Positions 49,467-57,889 of a DNA stretch of 64,000 nucleotides are shown one piece after another. Source of the DNA: Geodermatophilus obscurus DSM 43160 (lineage in GTDB: Bacteria; Actinomycetota; Actinomycetes; Mycobacteriales; Geodermatophilaceae). Position 1 is the stretch's first letter, and the number at the start of each line of letters is the position of its first letter. The stretch covers positions 5,022,001 to 5,086,000 of the forward strand of contig NC_013757.1 of the NCBI RefSeq assembly GCF_000025345.1, given 5' to 3'. The notes under the pieces are model-generated. The model searched no databases. It was not told where the DNA came from and was given only the letters and a program-made list of their open reading frames with translations. The position numbers and the translations under genes were made by a program.

Positions 49467-50924
49467 TCAGAACGCCAGCGCCGTACCGGGGTCGGCGAGC
49501 AGCGCGCCGACGTCGGCGAGGAACCGGCTGCCCAGCTCCCCGTCGATGATCCGGTGGTCGAACGACAGCGCCAGCTGGGTCACCTGCCGGGGCCTGACCT
49601 TCCCCTTGTGCACCCAGGGCATCTCGCGGATCGCCCCGAAGGCCAGGATCGCCGACTCGCCGGGGTTGAGGATCGGCGTCCCGGTGTCGACGCCGAAGAC
49701 CCCGACGTTGGTGATGGTCATCGTGCCGCCGGTCATGTCCTCCGGCGCGGTCCGCCCGGCCCGCGCCGTCTCCGTGAGCTGCGCGAGCGCGCCGGCCAGC
49801 TCGGCCAGCGACAGCCGGCCGGCGTCCTTGACGTTGGGGACGACGAGCCCGCGCGGGGTGGCCGCGGCGATGCCGAGGTTGACCTGCCCGTGGACGACGA
49901 TCTCCTGCGCCGCCTCGTCCCAGGAGCTGTTGACCATCGGGTGTCTCGCGGCGGCCAGCAGCAGCGCCTTGGCGACGAAGAGCAGCGGGCTGACCTTGAC
50001 GCCCGCGAACTCCGGCCGCGCGGCGATCCGCGACCGCAGCTTGACCATCCGCGTGACGTCGACGGTGAGGAACTCGGTGACGTGCGGGGCGGTGAACGCG
50101 CTGGCCACCATCGCCGCGGCGGTGTGCTTGCGCACCCCCTTGACGGGGATCCGCTGCTCCCCCGCCGTCGCGGCGGCGGGAGCCGGCCGCAGTTCGGTCA
50201 CCGACGCCGGGGCCCCGGCCGCCTGCTGCACGTCGGCCCGGGTGATCACCCCGCCGTCCCCGCTGCCGGTGAGCGCGGTCAGGTCGACGCCGAGGTCCTT
50301 GGCCAGCTTGCGCACCGGCGGCTTGGCCAGCGGCCGGGGCCGGCGCCGCCCCGCCTCGGCCGCGCGGGAGGGCGCGGCCTCGACCGACGCGGCGTGCGCC
50401 TCCGCCTGGCGGCCCACCTCGAGGCCGCCGTGCCGCACCGGCTTGGTGGTCACGTCCGGCGCGGTGGCCAGCAGCGGCGGGCGCTGGGAGACGCCGGCCG
50501 CCGGGGAGTGGCCGGCGTCCGCGGGGACGGCCGCCCGGCGCGGACGGCGGCGGGCCTCCGTCGTCCGCGGCCCGTAGCCGACGAGCACCGCCGTCCGCCC
50601 GCCGGGCGCCGCACCGCCGATCAGCCCGGCGGCCGGTTCAGCGGCGCCGTCGCCCGCGCCGTCCCCCGCTGCGTCCGGCCCGCCGACGTCGATGGTGATG
50701 ATCGGTGTCCCGACGTCCACGGTGTCCCCGGCCTCGTGCAGCAGCGCGGTGACGGTCCCCGCGTACGGCGAGGGCAGCTCGACGGCGGCCTTCGCCGTCT
50801 CCACCTCGCACAGCGGCTGGTTGACGGTGACCGTGTCGCCCACGGCGACCAGCCACTGCAGGATCTCCCCCTCGGTCAGCCCCTCGCCGACGTCGGGCAG
50901 CCTGAACTGCTTGAGCGTCCCCAT
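49467..50924 (-). CDS. bkdC: Dihydrolipoamide acyltransferase E2 (branched-chain 2-oxoacid dehydrogenase)
   Basis: A 485-residue E2. The lipoyl domain has the attachment Lys45 in VETAKAAVELPSPY. An Ala/Pro/Arg-rich linker leads to the peripheral-subunit-binding domain (residues ~200-240: AKPPVRKLAKDLGVDL and GGVITRADV). The catalytic domain includes GVRKHTAAAMVASAF, a MTGGTMTITNVG stretch and the active-site SFDHRIIDGE near the C-terminus. It transfers branched acyl groups to CoA, making starters for iso- and anteiso-fatty acids. It is the last gene of the E1alpha-E1beta-E2 operon. An E3 gene is not in this window. Confidence 0.93.
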   Translation of the reverse strand: MGTLKQFRLPDVGEGLTEGEILQWLVAVGDTVTVNQPLCEVETAKAAVELPSPYAGTVTALLHEAGDTVDVGTPIITIDVGGPDAAGDGAGDGAAEPAAGLIGGAAPGGRTAVLVGYGPRTTEARRRPRRAAVPADAGHSPAAGVSQRPPLLATAPDVTTKPVRHGGLEVGRQAEAHAASVEAAPSRAAEAGRRRPRPLAKPPVRKLAKDLGVDLTALTGSGDGGVITRADVQQAAGAPASVTELRPAPAAATAGEQRIPVKGVRKHTAAAMVASAFTAPHVTEFLTVDVTRMVKLRSRIAARPEFAGVKVSPLLFVAKALLLAAARHPMVNSSWDEAAQEIVVHGQVNLGIAAATPRGLVVPNVKDAGRLSLAELAGALAQLTETARAGRTAPEDMTGGTMTITNVGVFGVDTGTPILNPGESAILAFGAIREMPWVHKGKVRPRQVTQLALSFDHRIIDGELGSRFLADVGALLADPGTALAF

Positions 50925-50927
50925 CGG

Positions 50928-51908
50928 TCAGAACCCCATCACGCGGTCGACGGTGTCGAGCACCCGGTCGAGGTCGGGGAGGTACTCCTCCTCGAGCTTC
51001 GACGGCGGGTAGGGCGTGTCGTAGCCACCCACCCGCAGCACGGGCGCCTCCAGCGAGTGGAAGCACTGCTCGGTGACCCGCGTGGCGATCTCCGCGCCCA
51101 GGCCGAGGGTCACCGGCGCCTCGTGGACCACGACGCAGCGCCCGGTGCGCCGCACCGAGTCGAACACGGGGTCGAGGTCCAGCGGGCTGATCGCCCGCAG
51201 GTCGACGACCTCCAGCGAGCGGCCCTCCTCCGCGGCCGCCTCGGCCGCCTGCAGCGCCGTCTTCACCATCGGGCCGTAGGCCAGCACGGTGACGTCGTCG
51301 CCGCCGCGGACCACGCGGGAGGCGAACAGCGGGTCGGGCGTGGCCGCGGTGTCGACCTCGGCCTTGTCCCAGTACCGGCGCTTGGGCTCGAGGAAGACGA
51401 TCGGGTCGGGGTGGGCGATCGCCTGCTGGATGCCCCAGTAGGCGTCGACCGGGTTGCTGACGGCGACCACCTTAAGCCCCGGCGTGTGCGCGAAGTAGGC
51501 CTCGGGGCTCTCGCTGTGGTGCTCGACCGCGCCGATGCCCCCGCCGAACGGGATCCGGATGACGACCGGCATGGCCAGCCGGCCGCGCGAGCGGGCGTGG
51601 ATCTTGGCGACCTGGGTGACGATCTGGTTGTAGGCGGGGAAGACGAACCCGTCGAACTGGATCTCGCAGACCGGCCGGTAGCCGCGCATGGCCAGCCCGA
51701 CGGCGGTGCCGAGGATGCCGGCCTCGGCCAGCGGGGTGTCGACGACGCGGTCCTCGCCGAAGTCCTTCTGCAGGCCGTCGGTGATGCGGAAGACCCCGCC
51801 GAGGCGGCCGATGTCCTCCCCCATGAGCACGACCTTGGCGTCGTCCTCCATGGCCCGGCGCAGGCCGAGGTTGAGCGCCTTGCCGATGGTCAGCGTCTCG
51901 GTGCTCAC
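50928..51908 (-). CDS. bkdB: 2-oxoacid dehydrogenase E1 beta subunit
   Basis: A 326-residue subunit. VVLMGEDIGRLGGVFRIT, DTPLAEAGILGTAVGLAM, EIQFDGFVFPAYNQIV, RIPFGGGIGAVEHHSESPE and VVVHEAPVTLGLGAEIA are the standard E1 beta signatures. The EHHSESPE segment contains the histidine pair at the active-site channel. GTG 51908 overlaps the E1 alpha stop by four bases and GGGAGGAG precedes it. Together with E1 alpha it decarboxylates branched-chain 2-oxoacids from valine, leucine and isoleucine. Confidence 0.94.
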   Translation of the reverse strand: MSTETLTIGKALNLGLRRAMEDDAKVVLMGEDIGRLGGVFRITDGLQKDFGEDRVVDTPLAEAGILGTAVGLAMRGYRPVCEIQFDGFVFPAYNQIVTQVAKIHARSRGRLAMPVVIRIPFGGGIGAVEHHSESPEAYFAHTPGLKVVAVSNPVDAYWGIQQAIAHPDPIVFLEPKRRYWDKAEVDTAATPDPLFASRVVRGGDDVTVLAYGPMVKTALQAAEAAAEEGRSLEVVDLRAISPLDLDPVFDSVRRTGRCVVVHEAPVTLGLGAEIATRVTEQCFHSLEAPVLRVGGYDTPYPPSKLEEEYLPDLDRVLDTVDRVMGF

Positions 51909-53044
51909 GACTCGGCTCCTCCCTCGAAGCTCGCCTGGTAGGCCTCGAACTCCGCCTGCTGCGCGGCCAGGTGCGGCGTCTGCTCGGCGTAGACCTGGTC
52001 GAACATCGCCGTCCCCGGCGGATCGGGCATCTCGGTCGTGCCGCGGCGGATGCGCGCCGCGAGCTCGTCGGCCTCGGCCTCCACGGCGGCGAAGAAGTCG
52101 GCGTCGGCGACGCCGGAGCGCGACAGGTACGCCTTGACCCGGGCGATCGGGTCGCGCAGCTTCCACTCCTCGAGCTCGCTGGCCAGCCGGTAGCGGGTCG
52201 GGTCGTCGGAGGTGGTGTGCGCGCCCATCCGGTAGGTGAACGCCTCGACGAAGGTCGGGCCCTGGCCCTCCCGCGCGGCGGCGAGCGCCGCCCGCGTCAC
52301 CGCCAGGACGGCGAGGACGTCGTTGCCGTCGACGCGGACGCCGGGGAAGCCGAAGCCCGCGGCGCGCTGGTACAGCGGCACCCGGGACTGCCGCTCCAGC
52401 GGGACGCTGATCGCGTACTGGTTGTTCTGGCAGAAGAAGACGACCGGCGCGGAGAAGCTGGCCGCCCAGATCATCGCCTCGTTGACCTCGCCCTGGCTGG
52501 TCGCGCCGTCGCCGAGGAAGGCCAGCACGGCGGTCTCGGCGCCGTCCCGCTGGACGCCCATGGCGTAGCCGGTGGCGTGCAGGGTCTGGGCGCCGATGAC
52601 GACGGTGTAGAGGTTGAACGCGGTGGCGACCGGGTCCCAGCCGCCGTTGTCGACGCCGCGGAACAGGCTCATGACGTGCAGCGGGTCGACCCCGCGGGTC
52701 CAGGCCACGCCGTGCTCGCGGTAGGTGGGGAAGGCCATGTCTCCGGGCTGCAGCGCGCGGCCGGCGCCGACCTGGGCGGCCTCCTGGCCGAGCAGCGAGG
52801 CCCAGATGCCCAGCTCGCCCTGGCGCTGCAGGGCGGTGGCCTCGACGTCCCACCGGCGGACCAGCACCAGGTCGCGGTAGAGGTCGCGCAGCCCCTCGGC
52901 GTCGAGGTCGAGGGAGTACTGCGGGTGCTCGACCCGCTCGCCCTCAGGGGTGAGCAGCTGCACCAGGTCGGGTTGCCGGGGCAGGTGCGGCGCCCCCGCC
53001 CCCGGTACCGGGTCGACCACCTCGGTGGCACTGGACACGCTCAC
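51905..53044 (-). CDS. bkdA: 2-oxoacid dehydrogenase E1 alpha subunit
   Basis: A 379-residue TPP-dependent subunit. The TPP motif is GDGATSQGEVNEAMIWAA...NN (GDGATSQGE, then FFCQNNQYAIS). TYREHGVAWTRG, GAHTTSDDPTRYR (phosphorylation-loop region) and the N-terminal LLTPEGERV match BkdA rather than pyruvate E1 alpha. GTG 53044 follows GAGGAGGAG. The gene heads the operon and diverges from an Lrp/AsnC regulator 219 bp away, as in known bkd loci. Confidence 0.93.
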   Translation of the reverse strand: MSVSSATEVVDPVPGAGAPHLPRQPDLVQLLTPEGERVEHPQYSLDLDAEGLRDLYRDLVLVRRWDVEATALQRQGELGIWASLLGQEAAQVGAGRALQPGDMAFPTYREHGVAWTRGVDPLHVMSLFRGVDNGGWDPVATAFNLYTVVIGAQTLHATGYAMGVQRDGAETAVLAFLGDGATSQGEVNEAMIWAASFSAPVVFFCQNNQYAISVPLERQSRVPLYQRAAGFGFPGVRVDGNDVLAVLAVTRAALAAAREGQGPTFVEAFTYRMGAHTTSDDPTRYRLASELEEWKLRDPIARVKAYLSRSGVADADFFAAVEAEADELAARIRRGTTEMPDPPGTAMFDQVYAEQTPHLAAQQAEFEAYQASFEGGAES

Positions 53045-53190
53045 GTGCTCCTCCTCGCCGTCGGCCGCCGCTGCCGGGGTCGCCGGCTCGAAGCGCGCGG
53101 TGTGGACGTCCCGTGGCGCCCGGGTGTGGCACCACTCACACATCGTGGCACGACGCGGCCGCTCGTGGAGCAGACACCTCCCCATCGATC

Positions 53191-53219
53191 TGCGCAAGAT
53201 CCCTCGGACGGATTGCGCA
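53191..53219. promoter_or_regulatory. Lrp-type inverted repeat between bkdA and asnC
   Basis: TGCGCAA (53191-53197) and TTGCGCA (53213-53219) form a perfect inverted repeat with a 15-base spacer, in the divergent promoter region 45 bp before the AsnC-family start. This is the expected place and form for an Lrp/AsnC operator. Confidence 0.65.
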
Positions 53220-53263
53220 CGATGACCCGTCGACGGGGTGGTCGGCCTGTCAGACTGAGCGGT

Positions 53264-53731
53264 GTGCCGGCCATCGACGCCACCGACGCCCGCCTGCTGC
53301 AGGCCCTGGGCGAGGACCCGCGCGCGACGGTGATGGCGCTGTCGCAGCGGCTCGGGCTCGCGCGCAACACCGTGCAGGCGCGGCTGGCCCGGCTGGAGTC
53401 CAGCGGCGCGCTGGCGCCCTTCGACCACCGCGTCCGCCCCGAGGCGCTGGGCTACCGGCTCGGCGCGTACGTGACCGTGCAGGTGGTGCAGCGCAGCCTG
53501 GCCGACGTGGGCGAGGCGCTCGGGCAGATCCCCGAGGTGCTCGAGGTGACCGCGCTCTCGGGCGTCGCCGACCTGCTGGTGCAGGTGGTCGCCGTCGACG
53601 CGGACGACCTTTGGCGGATCACCGAGCGGGTGCTGGCCATCCCCGGCGTCCAGCGCACCGACACCGCGCTGGCGCTGCGCCGGCTGGTCGACCACCGCAT
53701 GGGGCCGCTGCTGTCACGGGCCGCCGAGTGA
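53264..53731 (+). CDS. Lrp/AsnC family regulator (BkdR-like)
   Basis: A 155-residue regulator: N-terminal HTH AIDATDARLLQALGEDPRAT then LSQRLGLARNTVQARLARLE, followed by the RAM ligand domain (GYRLGAYVTVQVVQRSLADV, VSGVADLLVQVVA-like text and IPGVQRTDTALALRRL). Position opposite a branched-chain oxoacid dehydrogenase operon suggests it senses a branched-chain amino acid or 2-oxoacid and activates or represses bkd. GTG 53264 is fixed by the family start PAIDATDARLL. Its end overlaps the convergent DUF3253 gene by 18 bases. Confidence 0.92.
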   Translation: MPAIDATDARLLQALGEDPRATVMALSQRLGLARNTVQARLARLESSGALAPFDHRVRPEALGYRLGAYVTVQVVQRSLADVGEALGQIPEVLEVTALSGVADLLVQVVAVDADDLWRITERVLAIPGVQRTDTALALRRLVDHRMGPLLSRAAE

Positions 53732-54004
53732 GGACCCCCCTGCAGGGGGACCTCCATGACGTCGGCGCACCCGCACCGGGCCGCGCGCGGTGGCGACGTC
53801 GACGACCTCGCCGCGCTGGGTGACCTCCACCCGACCGGCCGCGGCCAGCCGCCCGGCCGCCGCGCGGGCCGCCGGCACGAGCCCCCGCCAGCCCTGCGGG
53901 TCGACCGCGCGGGCGGCCTCCGAGGGGCAGATCGTCGCGCCGGCCCGCCGGTCGTCGAGCAGCGCGCCGATCGCCCGCTCGAGCCGCGCGTCGACGTCGT
54001 CCAC
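53714..54004 (-). CDS. DUF3253 domain protein
   Basis: A 96-residue protein, essentially the DUF3253 winged-helix-like domain alone: ARLERAIGALLDDR, GATICPSEAARAVDPQGWR, AAGRLAAAGRVEVTQRGEVV and ARGPVRVRR. A Gly/Pro-rich tail is encoded by a palindromic CCCCCTGCAGGGGG element (53731-53753), implying the repeat was captured as coding sequence. GTG 54004 is the best start. Function unknown; small size and HTH-like fold suggest a DNA-related role. Confidence 0.82.
   Translation of the reverse strand: MDDVDARLERAIGALLDDRRAGATICPSEAARAVDPQGWRGLVPAARAAAGRLAAAGRVEVTQRGEVVDVATARGPVRVRRRHGGPPAGGSSLGGP
53731..53753. repeat. CCCCCTGCAGGGGG palindrome at two convergent gene ends
   Basis: A near-perfect palindrome centred on CTGCAG that contains the AsnC stop codon's last base and codes the tail of the DUF3253 protein. 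Similar CTGCAG-centred palindromes accompany hairpin repeat copies C, E and F. Confidence 0.6.
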
Positions 54005-54217
54005 GCCGCCCAGGGTGGGCGGTGTGCCGCCGCTGCGCCACGGGACTCGGCTCCCGGCCGCCGACCCCGTGCTGCACCGCGAGGACGGCGACCGTCCGGC
54101 GAGGTCGGCGAGCCGTCGGTCCGCGCCGGACCGTCCACGCCGGAGCGGGTCACGCCGTCCACGGACGCTCGCGGCACGCTCCCGGCGCGGGGACGCCGGT
54201 CGCGGGATGCTGGGCGG

Positions 54218-54760
54218 GTGCGCCGCTGGACGACCGGGCTGCTCGCCGGCCTGCTGCTCGTGCTCGCCGGCTGGGTGCTGGCCCCGGCCGCCTCGGCGTG
54301 CGGCTGCACCGGGGGGACGACGTCCGAGCAGGCCCTGCGCGCCGACGCGGTGTTCTCCGGGCGGCTGGTCGGCCGCGAGGTGATCGGCGGGACCGCCCTG
54401 CACGTCTTCGCCGTCGACACCGTCTACACGGGCGCGGTGTCCGCCCGCCAGGGCGTGCTGTCGCCCGCGTCCGGCGCATCGTGCGGCCTGGAGCTCACCG
54501 GGGAGGGGCCGTTCCTCGTGTTCGCCGGCCGCGAGGACGGCCGGCTGGCCGCCGACCTGTGCGGCGGGACGACGACGTGGACCCCCGAGGCCGCGGCGGA
54601 GGTGCAGATGCTGACCGGCGCGAGCGCTCCCGAGGCCGGGGCGGCCGGTACCGAGCTGCCCGGGGGCCTGTCCGGCACGACCCTGGAGGCGGCGGTCGCC
54701 GTCCTGCTCGTGGCGGTGTTCGCAGGCGGGCTGCTCCTCCGGCGGCGGGCGGCCGGGTAG
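54218..54760 (+). CDS. Secreted or membrane-anchored protein with NTR/TIMP-like domain
   Basis: A 180-residue protein. A signal peptide (TTGLLAGLLLVLAGWVLAPAASA) is followed immediately by CGCTGGTTSEQALRADAVFSG, the CxC start at the mature N-terminus that typifies TIMP/NTR-like domains, then further cysteines in GASCGLEL and DLCGGTTTW that can pair with it. A C-terminal membrane helix and basic tail (VAVLLVAVFAGGLLLRRR) anchor it outward. TIMP relatives inhibit metalloproteases in animals; bacterial members have no proven role. Confidence 0.78.
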   Translation: MRRWTTGLLAGLLLVLAGWVLAPAASACGCTGGTTSEQALRADAVFSGRLVGREVIGGTALHVFAVDTVYTGAVSARQGVLSPASGASCGLELTGEGPFLVFAGREDGRLAADLCGGTTTWTPEAAAEVQMLTGASAPEAGAAGTELPGGLSGTTLEAAVAVLLVAVFAGGLLLRRRAAG

Positions 54761-54851
54761 GCCAGGCGACGCTTGGTCGCCGTGTTCCTGTGCCCCCGGT
54801 GCCGCGCTGAGCAGGGTGTACCCCGTCGGACCACCGGGGTAGACCGGGCGG

Positions 54852-55370
54852 ATGGCGAAGCGCACCCCGCTGGGGACCATCGGCAAGGGACGACGCGGCA
54901 TCAGCGTGGCGGGCTGGGCGCTGCGCGGCGCGGCGGCCGGCGCGGCAGGCAGCACCGCGCTCAACGCCGTCACCTACCTCGACATGACCGTCCGCGGCCG
55001 CCCGACGAGCTCCACCCCCGAGCAGACCGTCGAGAAGCTGGCTGAGAAGGCGCACGTGCCGATCCCGGGCGAGGGCGAGACGCGGTGGAACCGCATCCAG
55101 GGGCTGGGCCCGATCACCGGGCTGGTCGCCGGCGTGGGGGTCGGGGTCGTCGTCGGGCTGGTGCGCGCGGCCGGCTACCGGTCGCAGCCACTGGTCGGCA
55201 CGCTGCTGACCACGCTGGGCGTGCTGGTCGTCGCCAACGGGCCGATGACCGTCCTCGGCGTCACCGACCCGCGCACCTGGTCGGCGACCGACTGGGCCAG
55301 CGACATCGTCCCGCACCTGGCCTACGGCGCGGTCGTCAAGACGACGATGGACGCCTTCGACCGCCTCTGA
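54852..55370 (+). CDS. Conserved hypothetical membrane protein
   Basis: A 172-residue protein with hydrophobic segments near GWALRGAAAGAAGSTALNAV, GLVAGVGVGVVVGLVRAAGY and LVGTLLTTLGVLVVANGPMTV, and a final DIVPHLAYGAVVKTTMDAF. The central soluble loop has EQTVEKLAEKAHVPIPGEGE. It matches unnamed actinobacterial membrane proteins (recall). No ribosome site is strong; ATG 54852 is the family-like start. Confidence 0.72.
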   Translation: MAKRTPLGTIGKGRRGISVAGWALRGAAAGAAGSTALNAVTYLDMTVRGRPTSSTPEQTVEKLAEKAHVPIPGEGETRWNRIQGLGPITGLVAGVGVGVVVGLVRAAGYRSQPLVGTLLTTLGVLVVANGPMTVLGVTDPRTWSATDWASDIVPHLAYGAVVKTTMDAFDRL

Positions 55371-55383
55371 TGCCACACCGAGG

Positions 55384-55430
55384 GCGACGAACCCGTGGTG
55401 ATCAGCCGCCGATGGCCACGCGTTCGTCGC
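55384..55430. repeat. Inverted repeat, 15-base arms
   Basis: GCGACGAACCCGTGG (55384-55398) and CCACGCGTTCGTCGC (55416-55430) are complementary at 14 of 15 positions around a 17-base loop. It lies between convergent genes and can act as a terminator. Confidence 0.6.
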
Positions 55431-55518
55431 ACCCGCCGCCCGGCAGACTGCGGGGCGAGCGCGACTACGGCGAGCAGTACTCCGCGGGGCTCCCCCCCGG
55501 CGACCTGACGAGAAGACC

Positions 55519-55552
55519 GGCGATCTCGCACCCGCACCCGTGCGAGACCGCC
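55519..55552. repeat. Second inverted repeat between convergent genes
   Basis: GGCGATCTCGCAC (55519-55531) and GTGCGAGACCGCC (55540-55552) form a hairpin with one mismatch and an eight-base loop, 23 bp from the serine hydrolase stop. No gene is seen in 55371-55575. Confidence 0.6.
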
Positions 55553-55575
55553 GATCCCGCCGGGAAGGCCCGGGA

Positions 55576-56901
55576 TCAGGCCCGCCAGCCACCCTCGTCG
55601 ACGCCGCCGGGCACCGGGGCGTCGGGGTCGTAGGGCGTGCGGGTGAAGATGAAGGTGCCCAGGTCCAGGTGGTCGTCGGCGATGCGCAGCGGCTCGCCGG
55701 CGTAGTAGCCGTCCAGGCCGACCCACGTGCCGTCGTCCCGCCGGGCGAAGCGGCTGGCCCGCCCGGCGCGACCGGGCAGCGGACCGAGGTGCAGCAGGCC
55801 GCCCGCCAGCGCCCGCAGCGCGTGCGGTCCGGGGCCCCAGAACCAGATGCCGAGGGCCTCCAGCGGGACCGGCGGCGGTGCGGGCACCCACTGCTCGACC
55901 ACGCGCGGCTCGGCGGTGCGCAAGTCGGCGAGCAGACCGGGGACGAGCGGGTCCAGGCCGGCGGTGGTGTTGGCCAGCGAGACGGCGCCGATCCCCTCCT
56001 CGCGGTCGACGAGGACGCCGGCCAGGAAGCCGGGCATCGAGCCGCCGTGGCCGGTCAGCGTGCGCCCGTCGACGCGCATCACCTGCAGGCCCAGCCCGTA
56101 CGCCGACCAGCCCGGCGCCGAGGCGTCCACGCCCGCCGGCACGGCCATCTCCTCCAGCGTCGCGGGGTCGAGGACGTCGCCTGTGTCACCGAGCAGGAAG
56201 GCAGCGAAGCGGCCGAGGTCGGCCAGCGTCGCCCACAGCTGCCCGGCGGCGGCCATGACACCCGCGTCGTGCTCGGGCTCGGGCAGCACGACGTCGGCCC
56301 ACGGGTGCACCGCGTGCCCCTCGGCGGCGGGGGCGACCGGGCGGGGCGTCGTCCGGGTCATGCCCAGCGGCTCGAGGACCTCGGTGCGGACGACGTCCTC
56401 CCACGGGCGCCCGCGCAGCCGGGCCACCAGCTCGCCGAGCAGGCCGAAGCCGAGGTTGGAGTAGTGGAACCGGCGCGCCGCCCCGAGGACGACGTGCTCC
56501 TCACCCAGGCCGAGGTCCTCCAGCGGGCCGCCGGGCGCCCGCTCCCACCACGCGCCCGGGCTCTCCGCGGCGGCACCGGCGACGTGGGCGAGCAGCTGGC
56601 CCACGGTGCGGTCGCCGAGCGGGGTGCCGGGCACGTGCCGGTCGAGCGGGTCGTCGAGGTGCACCCGCCCCTCGTCGCGCAGCCGCAGGACGGCGACCGC
56701 GGTGACCGTCTTGCTGATCGAGCCCAGCCGGTACTGGACGTCGGTGTGCGGTCCGGGGACGTCGCCGCGGCCGGCGGACCAGGCCAGCCCGCCGTCCCGG
56801 ACGACGCCGGCGACCAGGCTCGGCGCCCGGCCGTCGCGCTGGACCCGGGCGGTGCGGGCGAGCAGCAGTCGGGCGGTGGACGGCAGGACGGCGTCGGGCA
56901 C
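55576..56901 (-). CDS. Serine hydrolase, beta-lactamase/class C (EstB-like) family
   Basis: A 441-residue soluble hydrolase. The catalytic SxxK is Ser61-Ile-Ser-Lys64 in [14 protein letters not shown], the YxN motif is [14 protein letters not shown], and the third motif is [11 protein letters not shown] (HGG in place of KTG). These features and the absence of a signal peptide favour an esterase or peptidase over a secreted beta-lactamase. A ~100-residue C-terminal lipocalin-like part ([17 protein letters not shown]) follows, as in EstB and D-aminopeptidase relatives. GTG 56901 sits at the conserved start. Confidence 0.87.
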   Translation of the reverse strand: MPDAVLPSTARLLLARTARVQRDGRAPSLVAGVVRDGGLAWSAGRGDVPGPHTDVQYRLGSISKTVTAVAVLRLRDEGRVHLDDPLDRHVPGTPLGDRTVGQLLAHVAGAAAESPGAWWERAPGGPLEDLGLGEEHVVLGAARRFHYSNLGFGLLGELVARLRGRPWEDVVRTEVLEPLGMTRTTPRPVAPAAEGHAVHPWADVVLPEPEHDAGVMAAAGQLWATLADLGRFAAFLLGDTGDVLDPATLEEMAVPAGVDASAPGWSAYGLGLQVMRVDGRTLTGHGGSMPGFLAGVLVDREEGIGAVSLANTTAGLDPLVPGLLADLRTAEPRVVEQWVPAPPPVPLEALGIWFWGPGPHALRALAGGLLHLGPLPGRAGRASRFARRDDGTWVGLDGYYAGEPLRIADDHLDLGTFIFTRTPYDPDAPVPGGVDEGGWRA

Positions 56902-56927
56902 GGGCCCAGACGCTAGCGAGCCGTGAA

Positions 56928-57263
56928 TCAGGAGGTGGGTGCCGCCTCGGGCACGGGCAGCCGGCCGGTGCGGGTGGCCCAGCGGTCGAACCACAGGGTG
57001 GCCAGCGGGGGCACCGACGCGGCGAGGGCGAGCAGGGTGGGAACCGCGTTCCAGCGCAGCACCCGGGCGGCCACGACCGCGACCACCACGTAGGCGATGA
57101 AGACGCCGCCGTGGATCGGGCCGAAGATCTGCACCCCGCGCTCGGAGGTCGCCAGCACGTACTTCACGAACATCCCGGCCAGCAGCCCCACCCAGGAGCA
57201 CGCCTCGGCGAGGGCGACGGCACGGAAGGCGAGGGCGACGGCGCGCGGGGTCACGCGCCCCAT
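56928..57263 (-). CDS. DUF3817 membrane protein
   Basis: A 111-residue protein with three hydrophobic segments. It begins at [26 protein letters not shown] (quoted in part: [25 protein letters not shown]) and contains [15 protein letters not shown], the DUF3817 signature around a conserved His. In other bacteria this domain is the membrane-anchored part of YdzA/integral proteins of unknown role. It follows the serine hydrolase gene's 5' end on the same strand, 26 bp upstream, so they may be co-transcribed. Confidence 0.8.
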   Translation of the reverse strand: MGRVTPRAVALAFRAVALAEACSWVGLLAGMFVKYVLATSERGVQIFGPIHGGVFIAYVVVAVVAARVLRWNAVPTLLALAASVPPLATLWFDRWATRTGRLPVPEAAPTS

Positions 57264-57347
57264 GGTCCCCGACGCCGGGGCGGGCCGACCGCGACGGTCG
57301 GGGTGACCCGCGCCACCCGTCGTACCCCCGTGGCAGGGTCGGGGCCC

Positions 57348-57889
57348 GTGCGGGGTCTGGCGCGGCGCGAGTTCTGCCTGGTGCTGCTGCACCGGATGGC
57401 CGACCTGCGCCCGGACCTGGTGGCCGAGGCGCTCCCCCGGCTGGGCGCCACCCGCGCGGAGGCGCACACGGCGCACACCCGCTGGCAGTGGAAGGACCCC
57501 GTCCCCCTCCCGCCTCGCAAGCTCGGCGCGAGCCTCCGGACGGGGCCGACGGACCGCCCGAGGAGACCGCGGACCGCCGCTTCGGCGACCTGGACCTGGA
57601 GGTGCGCCGCTGGCCGGTGCCGCTCTGGCCGCACCTGTACTGGGAGGTGCTCACCGGCCCGGGCGGCAGCGTGCTGCAGGAGCACCTGGTGCGGGCGCCG
57701 GGCTCGCCCGTGCCGCGGGCCACGCCGGGCCGGCTGCTGGTGTGGGAGCACACCCTGGACGACGTGGTCGGCCTGCGCGGGGCGCGGAGCGTGGACCCCG
57801 GCGTGGTCATCCGCTGGGAGGTGCACCTGCCCGGCGACGTCCGCACCCGCTTCGTCTGGGGCCTGCTCCAGGCCGTCGACCGGCCGTGA
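57348..57889 (+). pseudogene. Hypothetical gene split by a hairpin repeat
   Basis: The first part (frame of 57348) reads [38 protein letters not shown] and TAHTRWQ, then enters repeat copy G and derails. Directly after the repeat, the +2 frame carries on with [48 protein letters not shown] and FVWGLLQAV to the stop at 57889. Removing 56 or 59 bases at the repeat restores one open frame of about 160 residues. A GTG at 57488 could still start the second part, so a shortened C-terminal protein may be made. I recall unnamed Geodermatophilaceae proteins with this joined order. Confidence 0.7.
57491..57547 (+). repeat. Hairpin repeat, copy G, inside a reading frame
   Basis: GAAGGACCCCGTCC at the left, a core CCCGCCTCGCAAGCTCGGCG, and GGACGGGGCC at the right. 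It is the only copy within a coding region; all others follow stop codons. Flanking duplicated target bases are not obvious. Confidence 0.88.
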
